DNA from: Kappaphycus alvarezii
Taxonomy: Eukaryota; Rhodophyta; Florideophyceae; Gigartinales; Solieriaceae
NCBI GenBank assembly: GCA_002205965.3
Contig: NADL03000451.1
Span: 3,348,001-3,412,000, forward strand
Direction: 5' to 3'
Length of the DNA: 64,000 bases
Below the pieces are notes generated by a model. The model was not told the origin of the DNA, ran no database searches, and saw only the letters and a list, made by a program, of their open reading frames with translations. Made by a program: the position numbers and the translations under genes. Numbering within the stretch: position 1 is the stretch's first letter; each line of letters begins with the position of its first letter. This document shows, piece after piece, positions 34,040 through 43,467 of the stretch.

Positions 34040-34515
34040 AGGGCGTTATCCGAGATGATCCTTTTTGGAAGACCAAACGGTTCAATTATTTCTTTTTCGA
34101 TGAATCTCAGTACCACCTCAGCATTTGCCTCCTCAACTGCAACTGCTATTGGCCATCCAGTAAGATGTTCCACCCCTATAAGGAGATATTTGTTTCCGGA
34201 AGAAGTTTCCTTGAACGGGCCCGCGAAGTCAATTGAGAAGGTTTCAAAGAGACCGGAAACTGGAAAACTTAGAGTTGTCTTATACTTCCGTATTGGAGTG
34301 AATTTTTGGCAGTTGTCGCAGCTTTTCACGAAATTATAGACGTCCTTATGGATACCGGGCCACCAGAATCTCTCAGTTACGAATTTTTTGGTTGTTTCGA
34401 GATCCCAATGCCCTAGCTCATCATGGAAAGTCCTCAAGATCTTCATTCTTTCTTTCAAAGGGGCCACTAGTCGGGGACCGGCTTTAGTGTGCCGGAAGAG
34501 TTTCCCATTCCACAA
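33985..34515 (-). CDS. Gypsy integrase N-terminal half
   Basis: A 176-codon frame with the zinc-binding HHCC domain (FHDELGHWDLETTKKF, then CDNCQKF) and the first two catalytic acids: D in FSIDFAGPF and D in RIISDNALCF. It continues from the RT-RNase H frame (which ends at 34467) after a frame break near 34500 and passes into the next frame near 34020. Known role: inserts the cDNA into the host genome. Confidence 0.85.
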   Translation of the reverse strand: MWNGKLFRHTKAGPRLVAPLKERMKILRTFHDELGHWDLETTKKFVTERFWWPGIHKDVYNFVKSCDNCQKFTPIRKYKTTLSFPVSGLFETFSIDFAGPFKETSSGNKYLLIGVEHLTGWPIAVAVEEANAEVVLRFIEKEIIEPFGLPKRIISDNALCFTATSLLRFLERKGFS

Positions 34516-36047
34516 TGTAAAAGCCTTTTGATTCCTGCGTACCCAATTTCGTGTTCAAGATCAACCTTTCTCATTTCTAGTCCATCGAGGAATTTGATCA
34601 GTCCGTGAATATTAGCTTCGTACTCGTTATCGTTCGGCAACTGCAACTCGGCGACTCCGACGATGTCCTCCGAAGCTTTTTCATTTGGAATCAGTGCGTC
34701 CCTCAAGCGGGATAGGTAATCGGCAGGCTGATTATTGCGTCCGGGTCTATACACAATTTCAAACCGATATTCTGCGAAAATGTCGAGCCATCGGGCCAAG
34801 CGGTGATGTACATCCTTCTTTTGGAATGCTGTTTTAAGTGCCTGGTGATCAGTTATCAAGACAAATTTCTCGAGTGATAAAAGGTATACGCGAAACTTTT
34901 TCAGCGCGAAGACGACAGCTAGCGCTTCTTTCTCGCAGACTGAGTATCTCTTTTCCGCATCATTCAGAGTTCGGCTTGCGAATTGAACAGGGTGTAGTCT
35001 TCCGTTTTCATCTTTTTGGGACAAAACGGCACCCAAAGACCGTTCTGAGGCATCTGTCTCCACAACGAATGGTCTCTTGAAATCTGGGTACATGAGAACT
35101 GGGGGGACACATAGCTTATCTTTAAGCTCCTGAAATGCAGTTTCCATTTCCTTGTTCCAGTAAAATTTTCCGTTCTTCGTAGTGCTGGCATGTAACGGTG
35201 CTGCAGTCTTGGCGAAATCTTTGATAAATCTTCTGTAATATGAGGCCAGTCCTAAGAAGCTTCGGACCTCCGTCTTTGAAGCGGGCCTTGGTGCCAACTT
35301 TATTTTTTTCGTTTTCTCTGGATCCACTCTAATTCCCTCTTGGTCGACGATATGACCGAGTAATTGGATAGAAGTTTTCGCAAAGAAGCATTTGCTCAAC
35401 TTAATTTTCAAGCTATACTCCGATATCCTCTCCACAACTGTCTTGACGTGCGAGATGTGCTGATCCAATGTTTCTGAGAATATGACGACATCATCGATAT
35501 AGACTCTTGCGAATGGAAGTCCTTTCAAAACCTCGTTCATCATTCTTTGGAATGTAGCTGGTGCATTCATGAGACCAAAAGGCATCACTTCGAACCTGAA
35601 CGTACCGGCTTTGCTGGTAAAGGTTGTTTTTTCCTTACATTTTTCATCCAATGGAATCTGCCAATAGCCAGTGTAAAGGTCAATTGAGGTGAAATATCTC
35701 CCGTCCTTCAGGTCCTCGAGGATCTCCTCCATGTTCGGAATCGGAAATCGATCGGGTATCATTCTCTGGTTCAGTTGTCGGTAATCGACGCAAAAACGCA
35801 GCTTTCCATCCTTCTTTGGTGCGACCACAACTGGAAACGACCATGGGGATGAAACTGGTCGAATAATATCATTTTTCAGCATACTTGTAACATTTTCTGA
35901 GATAAATTGGTCATATTTTGGCGGTTGACGTCTAGGCTTGTGGTAAATCGGTTGAGTGTCGGTAAGTTCGAACGAGTGAGTAACCGGTACACTTGCTTGT
36001 CTTAAATCTGAAACGCTCCATGCAATTACTTCGGAAGATGTTAACAT
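34467..36047 (-). CDS. Gypsy reverse transcriptase and RNase H
   Basis: A 526-codon frame. The RT (about residues 45-260) has FCVDYRQLN, TSIDLYTGYWQI, VMPFGLMNAPATFQ and the active site VYIDDVVIFS (YIDD, residues 183-186), then LLGHIVD and RSFLGLASYYRRFI. The RNase H (about 305-450) has all four acids: D in VVETDASERSLG, E in CEKEALAVV, D in LITDHQAL and D in NNQPADYLSR. It is the best preserved part of the element and would make and process cDNA inside a virus-like particle. Confidence 0.92.
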   Translation of the reverse strand: MLTSSEVIAWSVSDLRQASVPVTHSFELTDTQPIYHKPRRQPPKYDQFISENVTSMLKNDIIRPVSSPWSFPVVVAPKKDGKLRFCVDYRQLNQRMIPDRFPIPNMEEILEDLKDGRYFTSIDLYTGYWQIPLDEKCKEKTTFTSKAGTFRFEVMPFGLMNAPATFQRMMNEVLKGLPFARVYIDDVVIFSETLDQHISHVKTVVERISEYSLKIKLSKCFFAKTSIQLLGHIVDQEGIRVDPEKTKKIKLAPRPASKTEVRSFLGLASYYRRFIKDFAKTAAPLHASTTKNGKFYWNKEMETAFQELKDKLCVPPVLMYPDFKRPFVVETDASERSLGAVLSQKDENGRLHPVQFASRTLNDAEKRYSVCEKEALAVVFALKKFRVYLLSLEKFVLITDHQALKTAFQKKDVHHRLARWLDIFAEYRFEIVYRPGRNNQPADYLSRLRDALIPNEKASEDIVGVAELQLPNDNEYEANIHGLIKFLDGLEMRKVDLEHEIGYAGIKRLLHCGMGNSSGTLKPVPD

Positions 36048-36504
36048 GTCGGATATTTTCAGTGAGGCGGGGCGGGAAGGTGCTGCACTTTTCCTTGGAT
36101 TTCTGCCATTTGGCGCCCTTTTTCTTCTTGATCCTCAACCTCAATATTTTGAAGGACCTCTTCCGTCGTGCTCACATCTTCATATATGGAATTCGACGTA
36201 TTCTTATTTTCTTTGCAAAGGTAATCTTCTTTCATGCTCCGAATTCTGTCCTTTGATTCGATATCATCGCAAAAAGAAACATTCGGGTTTCAAACTTATC
36301 CTAGAATTCCAGTCGTCATCTGTTTCAAACCCGAATCATAATCGTCCCATGCCATGTTCATTACCCCCGAGGGTACCCTTTTCCACTTCCGAAAGTGTTA
36401 GTTGGTTCCGAATCTTCGCTGTCATAGCTAGAAGTGAAATCTTCACTGTTCCGTTTCTTTTAAATCTTCAGGATGCGTGCTTTTGTCGAAATCCAGGGGC
36501 ATCT

Positions 36505-37896
36505 TCACGGTTCTGCCGTCAATATTAACTGAAACCATTTGGTTGCCCAAGTCAATGCATGTCCTAGTCTTTCCATGGGGCAGCCAATGATTGCATCGAA
36601 AGGGAGATCCGGCATGACAAGAAAGTCTACATCAACTTTAGAGTCCCCAAAGAACACGGAAACCTTGTCAACAGTGCCCATGCATTTTGAGACGGTTCCA
36701 TCCGCTACAGTTATTTTTCGAGTCGTTGGAGTAATTTCGAGACCTAGATCTGTCACCAAAGTTTCTGAAATGAGGTTTGGAACAGCACCCGAATCGAAGA
36801 GAGCTTGGGTTTTCATACCCAATACTTTGACTGGTACCAGCTTAAGACGTCTTGGTGCTGTCGAGGCCGATTGAAGAAACAGTTTCTTACCCTTAGCGGA
36901 CTTATTAGACCTGATAATTTTTTTGAGTTCTTTTCTCGCATCCTCTGCGTCGCCCCTCAAAAGTTGACCAAACGTTATCCCAGTTGGGGCCGATGCAAGC
37001 TCAGCCACCAAATTGTACCTCTTCACATACTCTAGTACGTCCTTAGAGATACTCTTAACTTTCTTACTCTTTTTCGTCTTCTTGGCCGGAGTGACTCCCA
37101 CTCCTGGAACAACTTGATCAGACCTCTTGGTTCGAGGAGGTACAGGTGCTGGGATATGCTCCAGCATTCCATACTCTAGCCTAGGTTTCTTCGATAAAAT
37201 GTTCCCTTCCCCATCCCTTTTTGTCACATTGACTTGACTAATCTCTTCAGCGATGGATACGTTACCGGCATCCGTCAACCTTTGATCCCTTCTATTTTGT
37301 AAGATTTTCACCTCTGGTCCTGACTCACTCCTTGCTTCCGATAAATTTGCTCTTCTGTTGTCTTTAGACCAGCAGTTACTTTCATGATGCCCATATCGAC
37401 CGCACTTTGCACAACGAGTGTTTCTATGTGGATTATCAGGACACCTGTTTGCAAAGTGTCCAGGCTTGTGACAGTAAGAACAGACTTCTGCGGCCTTAGG
37501 GGCCCCAGACTGGTTCTTCTTAATGGTAAGAGTAAGGCTTTCCAACTGCGAGGTTATCATGTCAAGTCGATTATCGAATCGGGTTTCCAACCTTTCTTCC
37601 AAGTTTTTGACATCGCTCCTGACAGATTCTAATGCCGCTGCACTAGTAGCCGGCCTTTGATAATTCTTTTCAGGATGTACGATAGACATCGATGTGCGGG
37701 TTTCCCTCGGTACCTCACTCAGTGACTGAAACGTCTCCGAATTTTTGACAAATTCTACTATGGTACCCTTCAGTTCATCAAAAGTGTGAGGGCCCTTGAT
37801 GAGGAGGAAATCGGAGAGCCGTATCCCCCATAGCCGCCTTACGCAGCATTCCGTACTTGGCTTGGGCGTTGAACCCAGCCTTTTCATAAAGATCAC
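36505..37896 (-). CDS. Gypsy gag C-terminal part and aspartic protease
   Basis: A 463-codon frame. A coiled-coil-like stretch (ESVRSDVKNLEERLETRFD) leads to two CCHC zinc knuckles, CSYCHKPGHFANRC (about 139-152) and CAKCGRYGHHESNC (about 162-175), that bind RNA. A basic KKTKKSKK tract and a FGQLLRGDA motif follow, then a retropepsin domain with TQALFDSGAVPNLIS (Asp ~368) and DAIIGCP. The FGQLLRGDA motif is shared with the deleted Gypsy element at 49034-53520, so the two are related. The linker to RT (36048-36504) is frame-shifted. Confidence 0.88.
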   Translation of the reverse strand: MIFMKRLGSTPKPSTECCVRRLWGIRLSDFLLIKGPHTFDELKGTIVEFVKNSETFQSLSEVPRETRTSMSIVHPEKNYQRPATSAAALESVRSDVKNLEERLETRFDNRLDMITSQLESLTLTIKKNQSGAPKAAEVCSYCHKPGHFANRCPDNPHRNTRCAKCGRYGHHESNCWSKDNRRANLSEARSESGPEVKILQNRRDQRLTDAGNVSIAEEISQVNVTKRDGEGNILSKKPRLEYGMLEHIPAPVPPRTKRSDQVVPGVGVTPAKKTKKSKKVKSISKDVLEYVKRYNLVAELASAPTGITFGQLLRGDAEDARKELKKIIRSNKSAKGKKLFLQSASTAPRRLKLVPVKVLGMKTQALFDSGAVPNLISETLVTDLGLEITPTTRKITVADGTVSKCMGTVDKVSVFFGDSKVDVDFLVMPDLPFDAIIGCPMERLGHALTWATKWFQLILTAEP

Positions 37897-37914
37897 ACAA
37901 GTACACCAATGAGC

Positions 37915-38178
37915 TTAACAAATCGTCGAAGTTGAGCGGGCCTCTATGGCGGTACGAATCATCTCATCTGGTTCTACCTCCTTAGCATACTCTTTCACAA
38001 GCCACTCACATACCTCACCGAAGTTACGCCCATTCCCGTTAAGAGACCACCCGTCGATAAACTTGGACTTATATTTGTGCTTTGCGTCACCATGAAGATA
38101 GGCGAAGATACTTGCGGCCTTCTCTTCATCGCCCTTCTCACGCATCACAACGTTGACATATGTGTAGAAACTCCTCAA
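37915..38178 (-). CDS. Gypsy gag N-terminal (capsid-like) part
   Basis: An 87-codon frame with EKAASIFAYLHGDAKHKYK and FGEVCEWLVKEYAKE, in the position and style of the capsid region of retrotransposon gag (compare the phrase DLLSHLDGEAFDLFFQKF in the element at 49034-53520). It is separated from the following frame by one break near 37900. Start region near the 5' LTR. Confidence 0.65.
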   Translation of the reverse strand: MRSFYTYVNVVMREKGDEEKAASIFAYLHGDAKHKYKSKFIDGWSLNGNGRNFGEVCEWLVKEYAKEVEPDEMIRTAIEARSTSTIC

Positions 38179-38316
38179 CGTCTTCAGTCTTGCCCCCTGT
38201 GAACGTTATACGAGCAGCGTTGAGATCCATGATTACAGAAAAGAAATCCCCCCGAAGTGTTCCTTACTACTGCTCAACTCGAATACCTCGGGTGCAACCC
38301 CCTCCAAAGTACCAAA

Positions 38317-39022
38317 TGATAGGGGTAAATCGGCGGGAAGAGATCTCAGAACCAATTACCCTGAGAAGGAGGTGTTGCGAGCGACAAAAGTGCTACCGTG
38401 GTATTGTTGAACGAACAAAAGGGAGTGTATATAGAGAGAGTTGAGAGCTACAAGCAAGTATAAAAGGGGCAGGTCTACCACTGACGCTCTGCGACCAGTA
38501 AGAAAAAGTTTTCTTGGGTCTGAAGTTGACTCTCAACTTCCTACTACTCGGACTTGGCTTGAAGTTGTCTGCCAACTTGCTTCACCTCCACCAAAGGAAG
38601 CAGTTTACTCGGCTTATATAGACTTTTGGCTACCCCAAAAGTCTCAAACAAACATACTAATAACCATAAAATGTATTCACGGTAATCGTGTGAACCAGAG
38701 AGACTATTAGAAGATATTTCCTCAAGGTAAATATCTAGGTGCCATACCCATGCCAGCCACCCATCGGCCAGGGGTGGGAATTGATGTGGCCATTATATAG
38801 ACCTTTCAGAGCTACTCGTAGTATCACCCACAACCTGGAACTGTACTGACATCTACTATGACAGCGTGTCCTAAAATGAAAAAATCAACCGATGAATTTG
38901 CCACACTCACCCAAATTAAAAATATCTTGCAAATTCAAAAACTGTAAAAATATCTTCCCAGTTCCATACTGTATACAATATGGTCCTCATCTAGATTTTT
39001 CGTGTGCGAATTTGGCACATCA
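38317..39022 (-). repeat. 5' LTR of the Gypsy element
   Basis: A 706-base partner of 31541-32251. Just inside it, reading on the minus strand, is TTTGGTACTTTGGAGG, where TGGTAC... is the likely primer-binding site, two bases after the LTR end. The tRNA primer is not identified. Confidence 0.95.
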
Positions 39023-39027
39023 GACGG

Positions 39028-39248
39028 CAAGGGTTTTTTCCGCCGCCTTGCATCCTTCGCTGCTTCCCGTCGCGGTTCCTCCCCTCAACAGGAGCTCCGC
39101 GACTTCGTTACCCGTTTTGCATTTAGTCTCCAAATAATGCAGGCGCGACAGGTTTCTACCCGCCGCCCGCATCCGTAGTTAATTTATGAATACCCTCCGC
39201 ACGCTTCTGTGCGACATTGTACAACCAATAAAGATTTACCACCACCAC
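39028..39248 (+). pseudogene. 3' end of the non-LTR element
   Basis: It continues the nuclease-domain frame cut by the Gypsy insertion: after the GACGG duplication come KGFFRRLASFAASR and RDFVTRFAFSLQ, then a stop near 39177. A ~60-base 3' UTR contains caataaag and ends in (acc)n at 39248. It abuts resumed unit sequence. Confidence 0.8.
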
Positions 39249-39404
39249 TTTGCTCATTGATCCCCAGTCCAACGAGTCACAAATTAAGCAGCATGGGATT
39301 TGCGTATGTACTATTTTGTTTAGTACGACTCGGCTATGGTACGATGACCACGAACAAAAGTCTTTGTGAATCCCTAACCTAAGGTGTACACCTCACTCTA
39401 AAAA

Positions 39405-40168
39405 CAACTAAAAACAACTTTTAATGTATTGCGAGGGGAAAAAATGGCTTGTCGTGGACGTATGGGGCCGTTGGAATGTGAATGTACTAATTTTGCTGCG
39501 GTGCGGTGCGGCGCAGTTTTGTGTTTCAAACCGGGCCTGGGAAAGGATGCGGTGTAGCAACAGTTTGCTGGCCTGCACTGCTTGCATGGAGCCTACAGAA
39601 CCAACCGATTTGATCGCCAAGTAACCCTTCTCGCAAAAGACCTGGCAAGAGGCTGCCTCGTCATCCTGTCGTAGAGCCACGCCATGGTTTTCCCCCACGA
39701 GACAGGACATCAAGGCAATGGGAAGCAGCGAAGGGACCGACTTTTTTTGATGTTCCTTCGTGAATACCCTCACTCCCTCCAACAGGAGAATGAGGGCACT
39801 TAACCCGATGTCCTCTCTGAATGCGGCGCGAAATGCAAAAGCAGCGAAGATATCAATCTTTTATCGCGACCTCCACCAGAGGTAGGCTCGTGCCTGTGCC
39901 AATCTCAACTCTTAGAGGGTGGCACCCAGATGCATGTGCAGTGCTAAATGACGTGGCAAGCAACGTGGCCGTGAAGGCATTGGAGAGATACGGAAAGATT
40001 CGGGGGTTTTGGTGCAACGGCACGCTGCAGCAGCCGTCATATCCAATGCGGCCTGCTTGATGGCTGGCCTGAAAGTAGCCTTTTAGGGAGCGTAGTTCCT
40101 TCCTCATTACTGTGTTTGCATACCTTTGTAGGTCGATTGTGGTTGTCTGGAAAACTATGGGATAGACG
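39405..40168 (+). mobile_element. Motif-M-bounded cassette with PD-(D/E)XK-like ORF (copy 3, cut by Copia)
   Basis: Counterpart of 7030-7753 in copy 3. It keeps the 76 bases deleted in copies 1 and 2 (39941-40016), which encode VLNDVASNVAVKALERYG and so align with the fuller ORF at 60950-61318. The left motif M (acaacttttaatgtattgcgagggg) is clearer here. The right motif M is cut at 40168 by a Copia LTR. Confidence 0.55.
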
Positions 40169-40710
40169 TGAAAATTGACCAAATATTTTAATCTCTCCCG
40201 GTGTCCTACAGTGATGCTGAAATTGTGGAGCAATATTTTTATTGAGGCCCACAATTTATATTTATTATGAATCATCAAGGAATAATTTTATCTATTTTAC
40301 ACTGGCACTATTTTATGCTGAATTCAGTATGAAATAATTTTTATATCCTACAGTTGGGTTTTTGTATTATACAGGCTATAACTATTGTATTTATGCTACC
40401 AACAAATTATTATTGGATGACTGCTTACCTGGAAAATACTGCAATAATTATTGCTGAGCCTGAATTATGTCTGCCAAAATTATGAACGGCTCACCTGATT
40501 TTTAGCAGGTTCACCCTGGTGTAGTATAAGTAGTCTAGGTTGTTAGAAATAATTTTAAATCCTCGGGCATCGAAATATTCCCCTCGATCAGATATTATTA
40601 AATTTGGTTTTCTCTTCATTATTCATTCTAAGTCCAATTGTGGCATTTATTTATTTATTCAAGTTGGAACTATTATTGTTTTTGGATCTACCTATCCCAA
40701 TTATTTTGCA
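40169..40710 (+). repeat. 5' LTR of the Copia element
   Basis: TG...CA termini. It interrupts the motif M at the end of the cassette in repeat-unit copy 3. A more diverged relative occurs inside the repeat unit (3120-4520). Confidence 0.93.
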
Positions 40711-40711
40711 G

Positions 40712-40723
40712 TTATGGGCCCAG
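40712..40723 (+). promoter_or_regulatory. Primer-binding site complementary to initiator tRNA-Met anticodon stem-loop
   Basis: ttatgggcccag lies one base after the LTR. It is the complement of ctgggcccataa, the anticodon stem-loop of eukaryotic initiator tRNA-Met. From established knowledge of Copia, priming by an internally cut half-tRNA uses this site. Confidence 0.8.
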
Positions 40724-40755
40724 ATCGCCCGAAATTCCTTTAAGGCCGAAAATTT

Positions 40756-41600
40756 TCATGGATCTTCGCACGGCTCCTTGGACGGATGGTAAAGGACCTC
40801 AAGAAAAATATTTTGATGCTGTTCAAAAATGGAAATCTGTTCATGATTTATTACCAGCATCAAATTTTAATAAGGTTCCTAAGGCATTACAAGGTCTTTT
40901 CTACAATCACAATTATTTGGAAGAGCTCTTGATATTTGTAAGAAAATTCCAGACACAGAAATTCAGTCTGAAAATGGTGCATTAGCGATTGCTAACGCTA
41001 TTCATAAGGTGGATCCTCTATAATCTATATCAGATATATTTCAAAAATTCTTAGATCTATTACACACTACCGTGATGATAATGAGTCTTTCAAAAATTTT
41101 GAATCACGGTTTGATGCTCAAATTGCCCGATTTCATTCATCTACTGGTACTTCGAAATTATCCGAAGCACTGGTATCATTTTTGCTCCTGGCTATTCAAA
41201 ATTGATTCAAACCAGCGAGTATCTATTTTTGGCTGCTGCTTCTCCGAAGCATGAAGAAGCCGATTTGGAAAAAGGAAAAATCCTAGAATTAATCAAATAT
41301 TCAGAAATATCATCTATTATTCGTGCATGTGATAAACCAAAAAATACAAATCAAATATATGGAAATGCTCAAAAATATCTCTTCAAGTCAATCAAATATT
41401 TCATACGGAGAAAAGAAAAATTTCAAGAAAAATAATAAGCAAAGATTATCTCCTGAAGACTTTGCTGCCTCAAGGCAAAATCAACTTGTGACCGATGTGG
41501 AGAAATTGGCCATTGGGCCTATGAAAAAGATAAATGCAAGAGTGCTAAAAATTATCATAAAGGTTCATCATCTAGAATGGGAAATGCAGAAAATATCAAA
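40756..41600 (+). pseudogene. Copia gag region
   Basis: Broken frames. Blocks seen: MDLRTAPWTDGKGPQEKYFD, then KHEEADLEKGKILELIKYSE, and a CCHC-like zinc knuckle near 41484-41536 (CDRCGEIGHW then a Cys seven residues after His rather than four). Several stops and shifts exclude a functional product. Confidence 0.65.
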
Positions 41601-41619
41601 GACAAAAATGATTCTGGTT

Positions 41620-42660
41620 CTGTAACATTTCATATGGTAAAAACGGTGCTTGATTCTCCGTCAAATACGTTATACCCAGGTCCGTTACTTGATGATGGAG
41701 CACCGTATAGTGGAATGGGTATTGTTGAATTACGAGCACTTTCGAAATTTATTTTACCGAATGGAATGGAATTCTTGATGAACTTCCTGAATGTATCAAG
41801 GACACGCCCTTCTGGCAATACGGAAATGGCGACCACTCAAGCGAAAAAAGAAAAATGATCGGTTCAATATTTTTATCAGCTATTTCAGACAATGGAAATC
41901 AGGTTAAAATAAGGCATCTAATAATCAGTGGATCATCTCAATGGGTTATTGGAAGAAATATCACAAGAAAATCAAATATTATTCATATGACGGACAATCG
42001 CATCGAGTTCGAGTCCGCAAATAATTCAATCGATTCTATAACATTGGTGGATCATGGTCATCATTGTTATGTACCGGAAATATATTTATACAATCATCCG
42101 AACCTATTGAAAACTCATTTCTATCAGCAATTTGTTCCAACAATATCAATACATCAAAAAATATATCTTGGGCTGAAAAGAAGAAAATAATTAATAAGGT
42201 TCACAAACATGTATGTGGTCACTCAAATTATGATGATATAAAACTATTGTTACAAAGAAATTTTATATGGGACGATGAATGCAAAAAATATTTATCAAGC
42301 ATAATTGACTCCTGCAAATTTTGTGAATGTCACAAAAACACTATCTCATCCTTGTGCAGTATCTTTAAGCCCTATATCTCGCGGATTTAATGAATTAGTT
42401 TGTGTGGATCATTTTTTTGTGGAAAACTTGGATATTTTCACATTATGACTCAGTGACCATATATTCAACTGGTTCAATAGTGCCCTCCTTAAGTATGGAA
42501 GATTGCATTAATTGTATTGAGACTCTATGGTTAACACCATATTGGGACCCTAACAATTAATGGGAGATCAGGCGTTTAAAAATGATATTTTCAGAAGCTA
42601 TCTTGAGGAAGAGGAATTTCATTCTGTCCTATTGATTCCCGCCGCCACGCCAAAAATTCT
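41620..42660 (+). pseudogene. Copia protease and integrase N-terminal region
   Basis: Protease: PLLDDGAPYSGMG near 41680, with the DGA core of a retropepsin but an unusual DGAPYSG form. Integrase zinc domain: HKHVCGHSNYDDIKLLLQ with CKFCECH downstream (42200-42340). The catalytic core region 42390-42660 is heavily broken. Confidence 0.65.
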
Positions 42661-42678
42661 ATTGAGTCGAAACATAAA

Positions 42679-43383
42679 ATGTTGAGAGACATTTATATCC
42701 GTTTAAAAATATCCGATTCTTCTGCAAGTAATACGGTTCGTATTGCTCAAATGTTTCAAATATCAAATAATTTATATGGAAATGATGTTGTTTCTTCATA
42801 CGAGCTTGTCACTGGTCACACTCGACACATCGATAATTCTGGTCCTCGAAGTCTACCAAATGATTTAAGAGAAGCTCATAATGAGCTTATAGCCAAGAGG
42901 AAATTAAATCTTATTCTAAAATCAAAGTCTGTGACCGATATTCCAATTAATTTTGGCGATATTGTGGAAATTTTTATTCATCTACCAAATCAGAAAAGAG
43001 GATCTTGGTCATCGCCCAAACCAGTATTGAAATTCGACAAAAAATCTCTTATCGTCACAGTACCTGGATCCAATGGAAAATATATACATGCGGCAATTGA
43101 AGATGTCCGACATTCCGTTTCATCTAATGAACTAGCATACCAAATTCAAAAGGCAAATGATTTATTGAATCAGTCTATTGAATATTCTGTGGAAGATATT
43201 TATGATGAAACAAATATTACCGAAGTGAAGAATGTGGGCGAAAACAATTTTGACGATCATTCTGATGATGGTAATTTTAACCCAAATATGAATACTGATG
43301 TCGAAAAATATAATGAATCAGAAAGTGATGTAAATTTATCAGAATCTAAAAACATATTATCTCTCGAACATGTTCCGATTTAA
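42679..43383 (+). CDS. Copia integrase C-terminal region and linker
   Basis: A 234-codon open frame, the longest in the element. It begins in the end of the integrase core (SSYELVTGHTR), passes a GDIVEIFIHLPNQKRG strand-rich block with WSSPKPVLKFD, and ends in an acidic Asn/Asp-rich linker (NNFDDHSDDGNFN). A stop at 43381 separates it from RT. Confidence 0.6.
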   Translation: MLRDIYIRLKISDSSASNTVRIAQMFQISNNLYGNDVVSSYELVTGHTRHIDNSGPRSLPNDLREAHNELIAKRKLNLILKSKSVTDIPINFGDIVEIFIHLPNQKRGSWSSPKPVLKFDKKSLIVTVPGSNGKYIHAAIEDVRHSVSSNELAYQIQKANDLLNQSIEYSVEDIYDETNITEVKNVGENNFDDHSDDGNFNPNMNTDVEKYNESESDVNLSESKNILSLEHVPI

Positions 43384-43467
43384 TCTGAACTTAGTTCCCT
43401 ACACCCTGAAAATTTAATTCATATCCCTATTGATGAAAACGATGGAATTGATGCGCATGAAATTGAG

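Larger units (their letters stand above)
31536..39027 (-). mobile_element. Full-length Ty3/Gypsy LTR retrotransposon
   Basis: The element proper is 31541-39022. LTRs of 711 and 706 bases flank it, and GACGG (31536-31540 and 39023-39027) is the target duplication. Read on the minus strand the order is 5' LTR, gag with two zinc knuckles, aspartic protease, RT, RNase H, integrase, a post-integrase extension and an extra ORF, then 3' LTR. The intact duplication and similar LTRs point to a fairly recent insertion. At least four frame breaks prevent a continuous polyprotein, some possibly sequencing error. The integrase-last order assigns it to Ty3/Gypsy. Confidence 0.95.
27721..39248 (+). mobile_element. 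Non-LTR retroelement, interrupted by a solo LTR and a Gypsy element
   Basis: The element sits in the unit between 27720 and 39249 with a short duplication TTTGCT (27715-27720 and 39249-39254). Its own sequence is 27721-27754, 28476-31540 and 39028-39248, about 3.3 kb in all. The right end is aataaagatttacc followed by (acc)n, typical of a non-LTR 3' tail. The left end enters an open frame directly, so the copy is probably 5'-truncated. Confidence 0.85.
20076..40168. repeat. 10-kb tandem repeat, copy 3, interrupted and truncated
   Basis: Unit sequence runs 20076-26476, 27203-27720 and 39249-40168. The gaps are a solo LTR and a non-LTR element that itself contains a solo LTR and a Gypsy element. 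The copy stops at 40168, at the unit point matching about 17757 in copy 2, where the Copia LTR begins. The last 2.3 kb of the unit is missing. The segment 39249-40168 is visibly more diverged from copies 1 and 2 than 20076-26476 is. Confidence 0.93.

Noticed and set aside
1-40168. Direct repeats as a possible CRISPR array
   Set aside because: The repeats are 10 kb units of transposon relics. I see no short regularly spaced repeats with unique spacers.
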